From contig JAKSZT010053769.1 of NCBI GenBank assembly GCA_026826555.1, positions 7,129,193 through 7,193,192 on the forward strand: 64,000 nt of DNA. The letters are read 5' to 3'. A model generated the notes under the pieces. The model was given only the letters and a program-made list of their open reading frames with translations. It had not been told where the DNA came from and did not search any database. The DNA comes from Tolypeutes matacus. Its lineage: Eukaryota; Chordata; Mammalia; Cingulata; Chlamyphoridae. Positions 23,906 to 35,310 of the stretch are shown here, piece after piece. The translations under genes and the position numbers were made by a program. Position 1 is the stretch's first letter, and each line of letters opens with the position of its first letter.

Positions 23906-26793
23906 TGTATATAAAGATGACTTTGCATTAAACATAATAAGGCTTTGTCTATCACAGAAGAAAGTAGTCACAAGTTTCCTCTCTCTCTCTTTTTTCAATC
24001 TCTCTCACACTCTCTTCCCTAAAGTATGCTAAAATAGATCCTTGTATATTATCATCTAATTATCCCTGCATTGTCCATCTGGCATGTAGAAATTTCTAAC
24101 TGCAGAGCAGCCACCTGGTAATTTGACTAGATAACTAAGACAACTAAATCAAATATTTTGACCAACTCTCAGTCTAGTTATTTAGGTGCAAAAACATCAT
24201 TTGAATGAACAATTAAGATATATATGTTTTGAAAATGTAGTAGTGAAATGAAATTTGGTGTGATACTTTACAAATGAAAGGATGTTTCAGTCCACCTATC
24301 ATTTAAGCATATAGAGTTTCTGAGGCATTCCTCTGTGTATGTGTGTGTGCTAAAATATATTCTAGTTTTTACTGAGGCTAAGATTGACATTTTTCAGGTT
24401 GGATGGCTAAGCCATGCCTCCCATATACTGATAGCATTGACTGTTAGCTGGGGGCTAAGTGAATATACAAAAAAATGGTATCTGTTTGGGCATATTAGAA
24501 GTGCATATTAGGAGATATGGCTAATAAAGAAGCCAGTTCAGAGAGCCAACTTGAACATATCAGCAAAAGCTATCCAGGTGAAGGAGTTTGACTTCATACA
24601 TACCATATTTGTATCAAACCAAACTGTCAATAAGTGGTTGATGGATGCTGCAAACATTATTAGTTATGAATCCCTAACGTTTCGAGGGCAAAGACCCAGT
24701 TATACTCTTGTATAAGGGCTAAAACCCCAAAGCAGTCTTTGTCATGGGCTCTAGAGAGAAATTCTAACACATTGCAGTTAGGTGTGGATGAAATCTAGAA
24801 AACTCATAAATTAATGGCAGAACTTACCATTATCCATTAACATTATCCATCTTACCATTATCAATCACCACCAGAAATGGTCATCTTTTTATGTCTATTT
24901 TGTAACATGGTAAGTTTTTGTGAATAATAACTACACTTACCCCAGAAAACCAGTGTCTCTTGAAAATGAAAGTGTGAGTTACATAAGGAAGAGATTCTTT
25001 ACTTGGGCTCTGGAGAGTCCATGTGTGTGCTGCATTATATGCAGAAACTTCATGCAAAATTAGTCTATATGCCCAAAACAATATTATTAATGTCTGGAGA
25101 AGTGTCTATGACATTGTACTCTAAATTTATAATGTTGGTTAAGGAAGAGGACTTCAGTTTTTATTTATTTTTTCTTTACCTTTTGAAATCATTTATGAAT
25201 TACTTGTATAATTAACATTAATTTAAAATAGTATAAATGTACATTTGTAGTTTTTTCTGAGGATACAGCCAGTGTTTTCATCTTATACTAAAGGTTATGA
25301 ATCCTTTGTGTTATGATGTGTTTTGGCCCTAGGAAAAAATGAATGTTATATTATCAGGTCATAGACACAAAAGCTTCAATTTCCATATATTTGAAGTAAC
25401 TCTTTAGGGTGTTTCTTTCACTTTATTGTTTTGTTTGTTTTTAATTAAATAAATTTTATAGATTAAATCTTACAAATAATACTTTGGTACAGCTATCACT
25501 AGATATAGTGGCCTATCTGTGTTGCTATGGTATGGATCAGAATGTATTGTAGGTGAATTTCAGCACAATCTTGCAATTGGTCAGGTTGTTGCCATGGTGA
25601 GTTAAGAGTCCACAGAACAGATATATGTCATGATTATGCTACAAATTTCACTCACTCAAAGTATCAGATTTATTAAGCAGCTAAAGTTATGATATACAAA
25701 AGAAGGATAGTGCAGAAAAATAAGCAATAAAATCACTCAAACTCTATGATTTAGGTATAGGAATTTTAAAATATTTTAAAAGACTATCTTGTTTACATGT
25801 GGAGGAATAAGCTTAGAAAATTGTTTTAATAAGTTAAAATTTAAAAATAAATGTTGACATTATATTTCATTTTGACATTTGTCTAATAGAAGTTTTAAAA
25901 TCTTATTTTTGCTTATAAAATACTACTACTACAAATGATATCACTTTGGAATGATCACTTTCCTTCAGTGCCTTAAAAGTCCACGTAATGAAAACATGAT
26001 AATTACACCTACAGATTATTAGTGACATAAAACAATATTTTATTAAATTATCTTGAAAAGTAGGATTAAGCTAGAGATCCAGAAGGATACTATATATAAC
26101 TTGAAGGAGAAGGAAAAGCTATTTTTTTCACAATGAAGGCCATACTAGGTGTATGCTGAGTTATTTCACTGATACTCGGTGTAAGGAATGGGTCTCCAAG
26201 ACTTTCTCAAAATTCACCATAAGTAAATAAACAAGAAGCTTGTTGTGGCTACCATCTGACCTAGCAAAAATTATGACATTTTCTCTGAGCAGTAAGATAC
26301 TCTTTAAACTGAGCTATTCTCTAATTAAAATGTTGTCATATACCACACTATTTGTTGTGTGTAACTTATTGCCTAGAACTTACAGATGAGTTTCCAGATG
26401 TGAAGTATCAGAAAACTAGCAAGAAACAATAAAGGATAGTGTTTTTGTGACTCCAACATCAGAGATGAAAGGCACCTACATATTTCTTACACACTCACAC
26501 CACATTTCTCTTTCTGTCATATCCCAATTGCCTTTAGTGTACATTGGGCACTGTTGCCCAGAGATAAACACATAACTCTATAGTTCCTTAATCCTGGTAC
26601 ACAAAATGATGTAACATTCTCATTTTGATTTCCCTTGTAATAGGAACAAGACACTAACTTTGCCCTTGACAGGTTTGACCCCGTGGGTCGGCACGACTGG
26701 GTAACCCTTTGCAGAATCAGCCAGTGGGAACTACCTCATCCCCATCCCAAGTTTTAACAAAGCCACTTAGTTTGGTCTTAATCCCAAGAAAGG
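23906..26793. other. AT-rich stretch before exon 1, no gene recognised
   Basis: This is the part of presumed intron 1 nearest to exon 1 in TMEM196 sense. No second exon was found. Short 'TACCATTATC' repeats occur at about 24826-24866. Confidence 0.5.
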
Positions 26794-26821
26794 AAAAAAA
26801 AAAAAAAAAAAAAAAAAAAAA
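26794..26821 (+). repeat. Poly-A run in TMEM196 intron 1
   Basis: An uninterrupted run of about 28 A (poly-T in the sense of TMEM196 transcription) starts about 165 bp into intron 1. No SINE or L1 body is recognisable next to it, so it may be a bare retroposon tail or a simple repeat. Confidence 0.9.
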
Positions 26822-26982
26822 CCCTGAAAAATAAAAGGACAACTCAAAGAGGCACAGCCTGCCAAAATCAACCTACATGCAAGCCAGAGGAGGTTTATGA
26901 TTTTCTTCCCCGGGGAGGTAGTGACTAACGCACGCACACTGACCATCACCGTAAAGAGGTAAAGAGAGAGTGAAATGGCTCA

Positions 26983-26988
26983 ACGTAC
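26983..26988 (-). promoter_or_regulatory. TMEM196: Splice donor of TMEM196 exon 1 (preferred candidate)
   Basis: On the minus strand the coding frame runs into GTACGT immediately after the Cys-55 codon, then CGT TGA. This donor keeps phase 0 and has G at +5. A GTGTGT six bases earlier (starting 26994) is the competing donor. The known continuation of the protein (FLLCG...) fits the phase-0 choice. Confidence 0.6.
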
Positions 26989-27153
26989 ACACACCCCGCT
27001 CCATACCGGGGACGAGTCTCCGAGCTGCGGCTTGTGCTCTCGGAGGGCCAGGCTGAAGCTGACCGCCCCCACGGCCACGCTGGACACCCCCAGCCCTATC
27101 TCCAGCACGGAGAGCACCAAGAGGCTCCCAATAATCTGGCCGCTGGTGCACAT
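26989..27153 (-). CDS. TMEM196: TMEM196 first coding exon (partial gene)
   Basis: Reading the minus strand from the ATG at 27153 gives 55 codons starting [20 protein letters not shown] and ending PVWSGVC. I recognise this as the N-terminus of mammalian TMEM196, a multi-pass membrane protein of about 170-180 residues. Residues about 8-36 are hydrophobic (first membrane segment), followed by the polar stretch [12 protein letters not shown]. The start is supported by an in-frame TGA ten codons upstream (27183-27181) and by A at -3. The frame reaches a stop at 26980, two codons past a GTACGT donor at 26988, so the exon is taken to end at 26989; a GTGTGT donor at 26994 is the alternative and would end it at 26995. 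Later exons should lie at lower coordinates. I found none in the window, so intron 1 appears to exceed 26.9 kb. The molecular function of TMEM196 is not evident from sequence. Identity is near certain; the splice position is less so. Confidence 0.94.
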
Positions 27154-27170
27154 CTTTTCTCGGTCATCAT
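27096..27170 (-). CDS. Overlapping upstream ORF in the TMEM196 leader
   Basis: Two tandem ATGs (A at 27170 and 27167) lie 17 and 14 nt before the TMEM196 ATG, in a different frame. They open a 24-codon frame that passes through the TMEM196 start and stops at TAG (27098-27096). The first ATG has G at -3 and the second has A at -3, so both could be recognised by scanning ribosomes if the leader extends that far. Such an overlapping upstream ORF would be expected to reduce translation of the main frame. This reads directly from the sequence; the transcription start is not known. Confidence 0.55.
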   Translation of the reverse strand: MMTEKRCAPAARLLGASWCSPCWR

Positions 27171-27600
27171 TCCTTCCAGATCAGATGGGGAAACCAACCA
27201 TCCACCTTCTTTCTTCCGCGATCCTCTCTACTCCTTCCACCCCCTATCAGACCCCAAAACTTTTCTTTCTTCACCAGTGAAGCATTATCCACACCGACTG
27301 GATTTCCAAAACCGGAGACACTCTTCCCTGGCCGGGCCAGAGACAAAAGAGCTGCTCCACTCTCGGCAAGCTCACACAGGAATCGTAGGATTTTTCTGAG
27401 TTCGGTGGTCGCAGATGAGGGGTGGCGAGAACACACCAGTAGCAAGGCTTTCAAGCCCGCCAGGAACCTGACACAGCCCAAGAGCTCCGAGCCCCGCTGC
27501 CGAGGCGCTGTCCAGAGTTCTGCAGCGTCCCAGGGCTCCGCAGGGGTAAGAGCTACAGCCAGTCAGACCTTTTCAGGCTCCCTTCTCTTTCCCGGTTGAG

Positions 27601-27609
27601 AAGGTGAGT
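27601..27609 (+). promoter_or_regulatory. Consensus splice donor on the strand opposite TMEM196
   Basis: AAG|GTGAGTT on the plus strand inside the CpG island is a near-perfect 5' splice site. CpG-island promoters are often bidirectional, so this could be the donor of a divergent or antisense noncoding transcript. No partner acceptor or conserved frame was identified. Confidence 0.25.
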
Positions 27610-27744
27610 TTTGCTTCCCGGGGATACAAAAAGAACTGTTCGGAGCGTCTTCTCCGTCTCCTCGCCTCCTCTCCTTTGTTTTTGCGGTAGCACAAAGTGC
27701 TTCTGCGAGTCTCTCTGGTCCCCAGGCAGAACGGGTGGATAATA

Positions 27745-27756
27745 TTCAGCACCACG
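27745..27756 (+). promoter_or_regulatory. RE1/NRSE left half-site
   Basis: TTCAGCACCACG matches the left half of the REST/NRSF binding consensus exactly. The right half (GGACAGCGCC) is not present at canonical spacing; CTCCTTGCAG follows instead. It sits about 590 bp upstream of the TMEM196 ATG, within the CpG island. Half-sites can bind REST weakly, so this is only a candidate. Confidence 0.35.
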
Positions 27757-28440
27757 CTCCTTGCAGTTGCTGTGTCGCCAGAAAAGGCGACCTTGTCTGA
27801 TGGCCTCTTTCCGTCTGGGTTTCTTCTCCCTCGTCGTCGTCCTCTTCCTCCCCCTCTCTCTTGATTTGATTCTTTCTCATCGCAGTGACCTCATTGAGAT
27901 TTAGGAGGAGGATGGAGGAGGGGAAAGCCTGGTGTATTTGTGGGTCGAGAACCAATACCTTGGCTAGCTCTTCTTCGGCCCCGCCTCGGGACCCTAACCA
28001 CAGGAAACCAAGCGATCCCTACCTCCGCATCTCCTCCGCTCGCTCCCTTCTGGGCTTCTATCCAGGTGGGAGGGGAGGCGATGCCTACGTCAACGCAGGG
28101 CTTATTTTGTGTAAAACTTACTTCTACGTGTAACGCGGAGTGCTAGATGAGGCTATGAGAAAGAAATGCAGAGAGCGCAGGGGCAGAGAAAGGCCAGACT
28201 CCTAAACTCACTAGGACTCCGAGAGACCTTCACCAAGGAACTCTACCTAGAAGGGCTAGACTCAAGCCTGCTCTTAAGGAGCGCCCATTCCCCGCGGTCA
28301 TGACGGAGAAAAAAGCAGTTTTTTTGCTGCACCCCGCCCCTGGCACCTCCCCCAACTTAGCCCTCAGAACCTCCCTCTTGCCTCGGAGCTCAGCCACAAG
28401 TTCTGGGATGCGCCGCCACTCCCAGCAGGGCAAATTCTCA

Positions 28441-31229
28441 AATTCAAGAGATGTGTATATTTAAGTACTATACTGGAAAAAGCATTATTTAAACTAATAT
28501 TTATTTATTATTTAATAATACTTATAATAATAAAAGGTCCGGCTCATTGCACAACTATTCGTGACAGTCTGCCCTCATCAAGATCATTAAGGCAGGGGGC
28601 AAGCCTGGCTTTGGTATTTCGAGGTTGCTGTCTTTGATGTATGTGCAACTCAAGTCATCTGGAAATCGCTGCTTGGACCCCGTTTTCAGGTCCCTGGTTT
28701 TACCTCAGGAAAAATCGCAAGATATTCCATCAGAGAGATATGAGAAATAGAATTGTTGGGGTGTGGGTCGTCAGTCTCAAAAACTGGGTTCCCCAGTTGG
28801 AGATGGATTCAAGGAAAATAGAAGAAAGTAGGGTTGAGTTAGGGCACATCTCCCACAAGACCAGGGCATCTTCACTTCTGAGCACAGGTAGAATAGTGCA
28901 GTGCAGGTTCTTCCCAGATTAGAGGCTTCTCTTTTAAAGCCCTAATCTGGAGAATATAAATATTGAGTGGTGTATAATCTGTAGCATAAGTGCCAGCTTA
29001 ATTTTTCTTAAATTTGAGTCAGATATTGTTTCAAAGTTTACATTCAACTCTACACTTACAATTTGCCTTCTTTATGAGATATATATATTTAAATCGTCAT
29101 CCCTTTAAGCAAAACAAGTAAAGTACAGGAATTACCAGTTCCTAGGCCTTAAGGAATTTTCAGTAATTGTGATATTTGGAGAATAACTCAGGCTTTTATG
29201 CTTAATGATAATTAGTGGATTCATTTTTCGCTTCTTGAAAACCCAGCTCATCAAATAGCTAGTTGTCAAAATTTCTCAAATAGATTTTTTAAAAAATCTT
29301 GTAGAAGTTATGTATACAAATAATGAAGGCTCTCTGTTGCCTAACCTTTTAGTTTGGTTTTAGTCATTCTTTCTTTTCTGAATTTTTCTTACCCCTTAGG
29401 AAGAGAATAATCAATTATATTAATTATTAAAATAAATTGATTTAAGCAAACATGTAAGGAGTGTATTTATAGGATGGGAAATTAATTTGTGTAGGGAACA
29501 TATTAGTGGTTTTATCAATAGATGAATTTCACAGAAAGAAAGAAATGAGCAAATCATGTATGATGGTTGAATTTGCTTCTCCAATTTTGATGGCTAGAAA
29601 TGTGCTTACTTAAATACCCCAAACCTAATTATATGCCTGAATATAACCAACTGATATTGATTTATCAAGTGTCATTGATGGAAAATACAAAACTTTTGAA
29701 AATCATATGCACATAGAGAAAATTGTATTCATCTTTACCTAAAAGTAACCACCTAGGAGTCACACTAAAACTGAAATACTTACAGGAATAAAAAAGTTAA
29801 TTATTTGTTTTGACAATGGAAGAAGAAAGAGGATCACATTTTCTTCCACAGAAGACATTACTGTTTTGTTTTTTAAAGCATGGGGATCAATGATTTTAGA
29901 CTTTTCAAAAGAATTTTACGTTACCTGTTCTGCAAGACAAAGTATATTTTGCATGCCTTTTAAATGAGGTAAAGATCCTCCCAAAGGAATCTCAAGGGTA
30001 TTGAAATTTTCCTATTAATCATGGGACTCAGGAACAACAACAACAAAAAAAATGGGCTCAACTTGGTATCTTATATCACTCAGAATGATTTCTTAGAAAA
30101 ACAATTATAGGATAAAACAATAAATCAGGAGAAAACTTGATAAAGAAAACTGCCATCTGAACACCAGTGACTCTATCTAAAGAACTATGAGATATGTTGA
30201 TAGATGACTCAGTACTTCTATATTTTCAATAAAAGCAGTAGTACAAAAAAGCTCAAGTTAAAAAAAGTAAATGTGTGTGTAGCCTTTGGAATAATTCTTA
30301 TTAAACCGATTAGCTAGTCAGAAAAAAAACCTTCATAATTGCTCTCTTTAAGGCCCTAAGTATTGCCAATAACAGTTCAAGATTTCTAACTCTTACACTC
30401 ATTTACCCAAATTAGAGCAAAAGGAATTTTAATAACTAGATAATGGAAAATACAGGAGTTGATAAACAATTAACTCATATCTTAATATTAATGAAATGAG
30501 TTGACAAAATGATCAATGCAATCACTAATATGGGGTTAGTAACTGAAAAGTCCATAAATTTTAAATGATTGAATTTGATATCTGAATTGAAGTCTTCAAC
30601 TTACTATAAAGCAATTTTGTATTTTAACCCTAGGCACTGGACTGAATGGACAATGTACTTTAGAAGATTAAGGAAAAGAAAAGTTACAAAATGAGTACAC
30701 ACCATTTAACAGTTGTGAAATGTTAGAAGTCTAATTAATATTTTAACACTATTAGCAGAGGATGGAAAAGATTGTACCTAAATACCCACTCAGGATTTGG
30801 TAAAATGGTTTTGCTGAAAAAGAAATTAGGAAACAAAATTTTGAGATTTGTTTTTGTTCTTATTTAGAGATCAGTAAGCAGAGATAATTAAACCGGAATT
30901 TTTCTTTTGCTTTTTCTTGCCTTTTAGTGATACTATAGTTAAAAGTTATTATGCAATAGCAAGTTTATCACTTGTGAAAATTAATTACAGGAAGTATAGT
31001 ACTTAGTACTGTATTTAGCACAATTTTCCATTTATGCGTAAAATATCTTTAGGTTATAAATTACCTTTAAATATGTAAGAAAACCTATACTTTATAGTGA
31101 TTTCTACTTTTAAGTAAACAATGTGAGCACTTCCACTCCTGGTCATTATGTAGTAACTGGGACTGTATGTACTCTCTCACAGTATACAAAACATACAATA
31201 GTTTTCAGATAATATAAAATAGTGAACAC
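28441..31229. other. AT-rich upstream region, no gene recognised
   Basis: Outside the CpG island, upstream of TMEM196. No repeat was assigned with confidence. A 93-codon plus-strand frame at 28641-28922 has no family resemblance. Confidence 0.5.
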
Positions 31230-32520
31230 AGAAGTGTGATCCCTGGGAGAAGAGAAATAAGATTACACTATAAAAATATACCAAAAATATGAACAGAGCC
31301 TCTGTGACCTGTAGGACAATATAAAGCAAGGAGACACGCATATAATAGAAGTTCTAGAAAAGAAGTTGGGGAAATATTTAAAGTAATAATGGCCAAAATG
31401 TTTTTCAAATTGGGTGAAAACTACAAACCTAGTGATCCAAGAACTTCAAGTAAACTGTAAGTAAGATTAACATAAATAAACTGCGAGTAAGATTAACATA
31501 AATAAAACTACAAGAAGGAGAAACACATCAAAGCAATTCATAATGAAATTGCTGAAAAACAGTGATAAGGATTAAACTAAAAGCATTCTGAGGGGAAAAG
31601 ATAAATTATGTACTGATAAACAAGGACAAGATTTTCAAAATTCTCATCCACAATTATTTAAATCAGAAGAAAAACGAATGACATTTTAAAGTGCTGAAAT
31701 TTAACAAGAAACAAACAAAAAACTGTTAATCTAGAATTTTATACCCAGCAAAAAATACACCTTTTAAAAAATGAAGGGGAAACAGACTTTTTAGATCAAC
31801 AAAAACTGAGGGAATATACTGCCAGAAAAATTTCACCAGAAGAAATGTTAAAAGAAATATTATTCAAGCAGAATTAAAAGATAACAGAAGGAAATCTGGT
31901 TCTACACAAAGGAATGCTGAGCATCAGACAGGTAAATATATAGGTAAACATTTTTTAAAAAGTTTTTCTCAGTTTTAATTTATTTACATGATAATTGACT
32001 TGAAAAAAATATTTTGGGTTTAAAACATATTTACAAGTAAAATATATAATAAGAATAGTATACTCAATAGAAGAAACAAAATGGAAGTATACTGTTACAA
32101 GGTTCTTACATTATGTTTGCAGTGACATAATATGATTTGAAATTTGTTGTGATAAATTAATCATATTACACAATAAGCTAGATATACTATTAAACAACAA
32201 TAATAAAAAGAAACATAGCAAATAAGCCAAAAAAGTAGATAAAATGTAATAGTAACCATTACCATATTGATCTAAAAGAAGGAAAGAAAAGAGGAGAAGC
32301 ATCAAAGAATTGGTGGGAAAAATAGAAAATAAATAGCAATATTGTAGACTTAAGTCCAACCATATCAATAATTCCAATACATTTAAGTGGTCTGACTACT
32401 CTAATTAAAAGGCAGTGATGGTAAGATTGAACATTCAAGCAAAACAAAAATTATACACTGATTATAGAAGGTCCAGCTTAAAAGGATGAAACTCTTCTTG
32501 TAGATGTGACAGATTAAGGT
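31230..32520 (+). mobile_element. Old L1M fragment (ORF1 end to ORF2 start)
   Basis: A-rich sequence in the order of an old mammalian L1: an ORF1 C-terminal-like part ('TCTAGAATTTTATACCCAGC', 'AGAAATGTTAAAAGAAATAT'), the inter-ORF spacer ('GTATACTGTTACAAGGTTCT'), then the ORF2 start ('CCAACCATATCAATAATTCC', 'AATTAAAAGGCAGTGATGG'). Many stops and frameshifts make it inactive. Confidence 0.75.
31452..31503 (+). repeat. 26-bp tandem duplication inside L1M
   Basis: Two units, 31452-31477 and 31478-31503 (AAACTGTAAGTAAG... and AAACTGCGAGTAAG...), differing at two positions. Confidence 0.9.
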
Positions 32521-33010
32521 CCTGCAGTTACACCTCCATTGGAACATAACTATAAAAGCAAAAACAAAAAACACACAAAAAACCCAAACAAACAAACAAA
32601 CAGAAAAACAGCAAACTATTTAAGGATGTGGATCAGTGAACAGACACAGGCAGGCTCTGGTGAACGGTACATGGTTGTTTAAAAAAGGCAAGATTGGGAG
32701 CTGTACAAGTAAGGCCCCATCCCTGGACTGTTTGTTGGGGCCAAAGTGCAGACTGTATATTGTAGCTGGCTATGGTGTGGAGAAACCTGCTGTCTTCTGG
32801 CCTGTATAACCAGAAAAGTGAAGCTGGAAAACTGTCAATGCTTTTAAGAGTAGGAACTCCATGAAAATAAAAAAAAAAAAAACACAAAGAATGCATCTCC
32901 AATATTTTATTGACCCCTGTAGCACATATGCATGGAACAGACTCAAAGATATGAACTGAGGCCAGATCTGATGTGCAAGAAACAGAGACTGCAGTCTAAG
33001 CCCAGACCCA
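32521..33010. other. Non-L1 spacer between two L1M fragments
   Basis: It begins near the L1 break with 'TGCAGTTACACCTCCATTGG' and holds A-rich runs (32560-32605, 32866-32882) and a GC-moderate middle (32640-32830). I could not assign a family; it may be an old insertion. Confidence 0.4.
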
Positions 33011-34740
33011 AAATTAACAGCTAAAACAAAGGAAATAATGCTTATTGGAGAAAAATAAAAGAATCCAGAATCTTTACAATTTAATTTTCCTATAATAACC
33101 TGGATACAATCTCAAATTGCCAGGGATATGAATAACCAACAAAATAAAGAATATTTTCAAGAAAAAAAAATTGATCAAGTTTGACCATAAGATATACCAG
33201 ATATTGGAACTAACAGACAAGAAATTTATGGAAGTAAATGTAACTATCCTCAATGAAGTAAAACAACAAATGTTTACTTCATTGGAGAAATGGGAAATTC
33301 CAGCAAAGAACAAAAACAATAAAAATGTCCCAAGCAGAAATTGTAGAAGTGAAAACTATAATTTTAGAAATGAAACAATTACTGGAAGGACTGAACAATT
33401 GAATGGACATGACAAAGGAAATATTAAATTAATTTGAAGATATTAATTTGATTTTAAGATAGATTAACCAAGGTAATAAACATGAGAAATTTTTTTTTAA
33501 AAAATGGACAGTCATGTGTGTCTGTTAAATGATATCAAATGGTCAAATATAACTGTAATTGGGATACAAGAAGAAGAGGAAAGAAAATTGGACAAAAATT
33601 ATTTGAGAATATAATGTAAAAATTTACAAATCTGTTGAAAGAGAGAAATTTGAAAACTGAAGACGTTAACTGAACACCACGCAGAGTAAACATGAAGCTC
33701 CCAACAAGCACAACAAATCACAAGTTAAATTGTTGAAAACCAAAGCTAGAAAGCAAATCTTGAGAGCAACCAAAGAAAATGACATATCTTATATAAGAAT
33801 TAATGCTTTATCATCAGAAATCATAGAAACCAGAATATGGTTGAACAACTTTATTTTAAGAGCTGAAAGAAAAAAAAAAAAAACCAGAGTTCTATAGCCA
33901 GTTAAAATACCCTTCTCAAATGAATGCAAAGTATAGACATTTTGAGATTAGCAGCAGACTTGAGCTACAGAAATTAAAAGTTCTTCAGACTAAGTAAAAT
34001 GATACCATGTAGAAAATAAGATTCTAAGAAAAGAAGAAAGAACCTCAAAATGGTCAATATCTAGGTTTATGAAAAAGAATTTTTTTTTGCATTTTTCTTT
34101 TTAATTTCTTTGTAAACCATATAAGTATTTGAAACAAAAATCATAACATGCCTTAGGGAGTTTATAATATGTATAGATATATCACATATAAGAACTGTAA
34201 TAGAAAGATGGGAAATATGGATCCATATCCTTGCAAGTTTTCTATATTTATGTGAAATAGTACAAAATTGACTACAAGTGAACTATAGAATGCTGAGGGT
34301 ATATTGTGGGTCCTAGTTCACAATTAAAAGTATACAAAAGATATCATTAATCTGTAGAAATATAGCTAAGAAGAAAATAGGAAAATTTAAGTGGGATTCT
34401 TAAAAAATATTCAAAAATTGAAATAAAAGTCAAGGAAGGAGGAACAAAGGAACAAAAAAAACATAGAATACAATTAGAAAACAAAAAGTAAAATGGTAAA
34501 CCCATGTCAAACAATATTAATAGTTACATTAAATATATTAAACACTAATGGAGTAAGCATTACAACTAATGGACAGAGACTGTCAGAGAGAAAGGGGAAG
34601 CAAGACCCAATCATGTGCTGTGTACAAGATACGCATAGGAAAGAAAGGGAAGGAAAAATATACTACTTGCAAACAGGGCTATATTAATAAAAGATAAAAT
34701 AGATTTCTCAAAACAAAATTATTTACCAGAGATAGAGAGG
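33011..34740 (+). mobile_element. Old L1M fragment (ORF1 region to ORF2 start)
   Basis: A second L1M/HAL1-like copy in the same orientation: 'GGAACTAACAGACAAGAAAT', 'ACTGGAAGGACTGAACAATT', 'GAGAGCAACCAAAGAAAATG', 'AGAGTTCTATAGCCAGTTAA', then ORF2-start words at 34505-34650 ('GTTACATTAAATATATTAAA', 'GACAGAGACTGTCAGAGAG'). The 88-codon frame at 33171-33437 is an ORF1 remnant. Confidence 0.75.
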
Positions 34741-34764
34741 AACATAACAAAAAGATGAAAAATA

Positions 34765-35310
34765 GTCAATTGATCAGTATTATGGAAGTCAGCTTCTCCC
34801 AATGATCCCTGCCTCCTGGTATTCAAATCCCTGTGTAATAGCTTTCCCTTTAGAATGGACTGGACCTAATAACGACTTACTGCTAACTGTTAGAATATGT
34901 ACAAAGTGATGGGATGTCACCTCTGCGATTAGGTTAACAAAAGATGCTGACTTATTTTGCTGGTTGTCTCTCCCAATTGCCTTCTCTGCTTACACACTTT
35001 AAAAATGCAAGCTGCTGGAGAGGTCCACAAGACAAGGTATTGAGAGTAGCCTCTGTTCAAAAGCCAGCAAGGAATTGAGGCTCTCTGTCCAACAACTGAC
35101 AAAGAACTAAATCCTGCCAACAACCACATGAATGAGCTTGGAAGCAGATACTTTCAGTCAAGCCTTGAGCTGACTACAGACCCAGCCAACACATTCATTA
35201 AGGCAGAAGACCCTCTTAAGCTGCACCTGGATTCCTGATCTCCAGTAAATGTGCGATAATAAGTGGTGCTGTGTAAGCCATTCAGTTTTGTGGTAATTTT
35301 TTACAGAGCA
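34765..35310 (+). repeat. Ancient mammalian interspersed repeat (family not named)
   Basis: A familiar layout: 'CCAATGATCCCTGCCTCCTG', 'GGACTGGACCTAATAACGAC', 'GATGGGATGTCACCTCTGCG', 'CAACCACATGAATGAGCTTG', 'AGTCAAGCCTTGAGCTGACT', 'TGTGGTAATTTTTTACAGAG'. I recognise it as a widespread placental repeat with an LTR-like or DNA-element layout but will not name the subfamily from memory. Confidence 0.6.

Larger units (their letters stand above)
26880..28440. promoter_or_regulatory. CpG island over TMEM196 exon 1 and promoter
   Basis: GC content and CpG density rise sharply here compared with the AT-rich flanks and fall again after about 28440. The island covers the first coding exon and about 1.3 kb upstream of it on the minus strand. 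Several open frames of 60-120 codons occur on both strands only because stop codons are rare in GC-rich DNA; none resembles a known protein. An ACGTCA CREB-type half site lies near 28089 and an RE1 left half-site at 27745. I saw no clear TATA box, in keeping with a CpG-island promoter. Confidence 0.85.

Noticed and set aside
26873..27151. 92-codon minus-strand frame overlapping TMEM196
   Set aside because: It is a shifted frame of the TMEM196 exon starting from GTG; the recognised protein is in the frame of the ATG at 27153.
27034..27399. 121-codon plus-strand frame over the CpG island
   Set aside because: It is antisense to the TMEM196 exon and leader. Stop codons are rare there because of GC content, and there is no domain.
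27885..28133. 82-codon plus-strand frame in the CpG island
   Set aside because: No recognisable protein; it overlaps other equally arbitrary frames and is explained by GC content.
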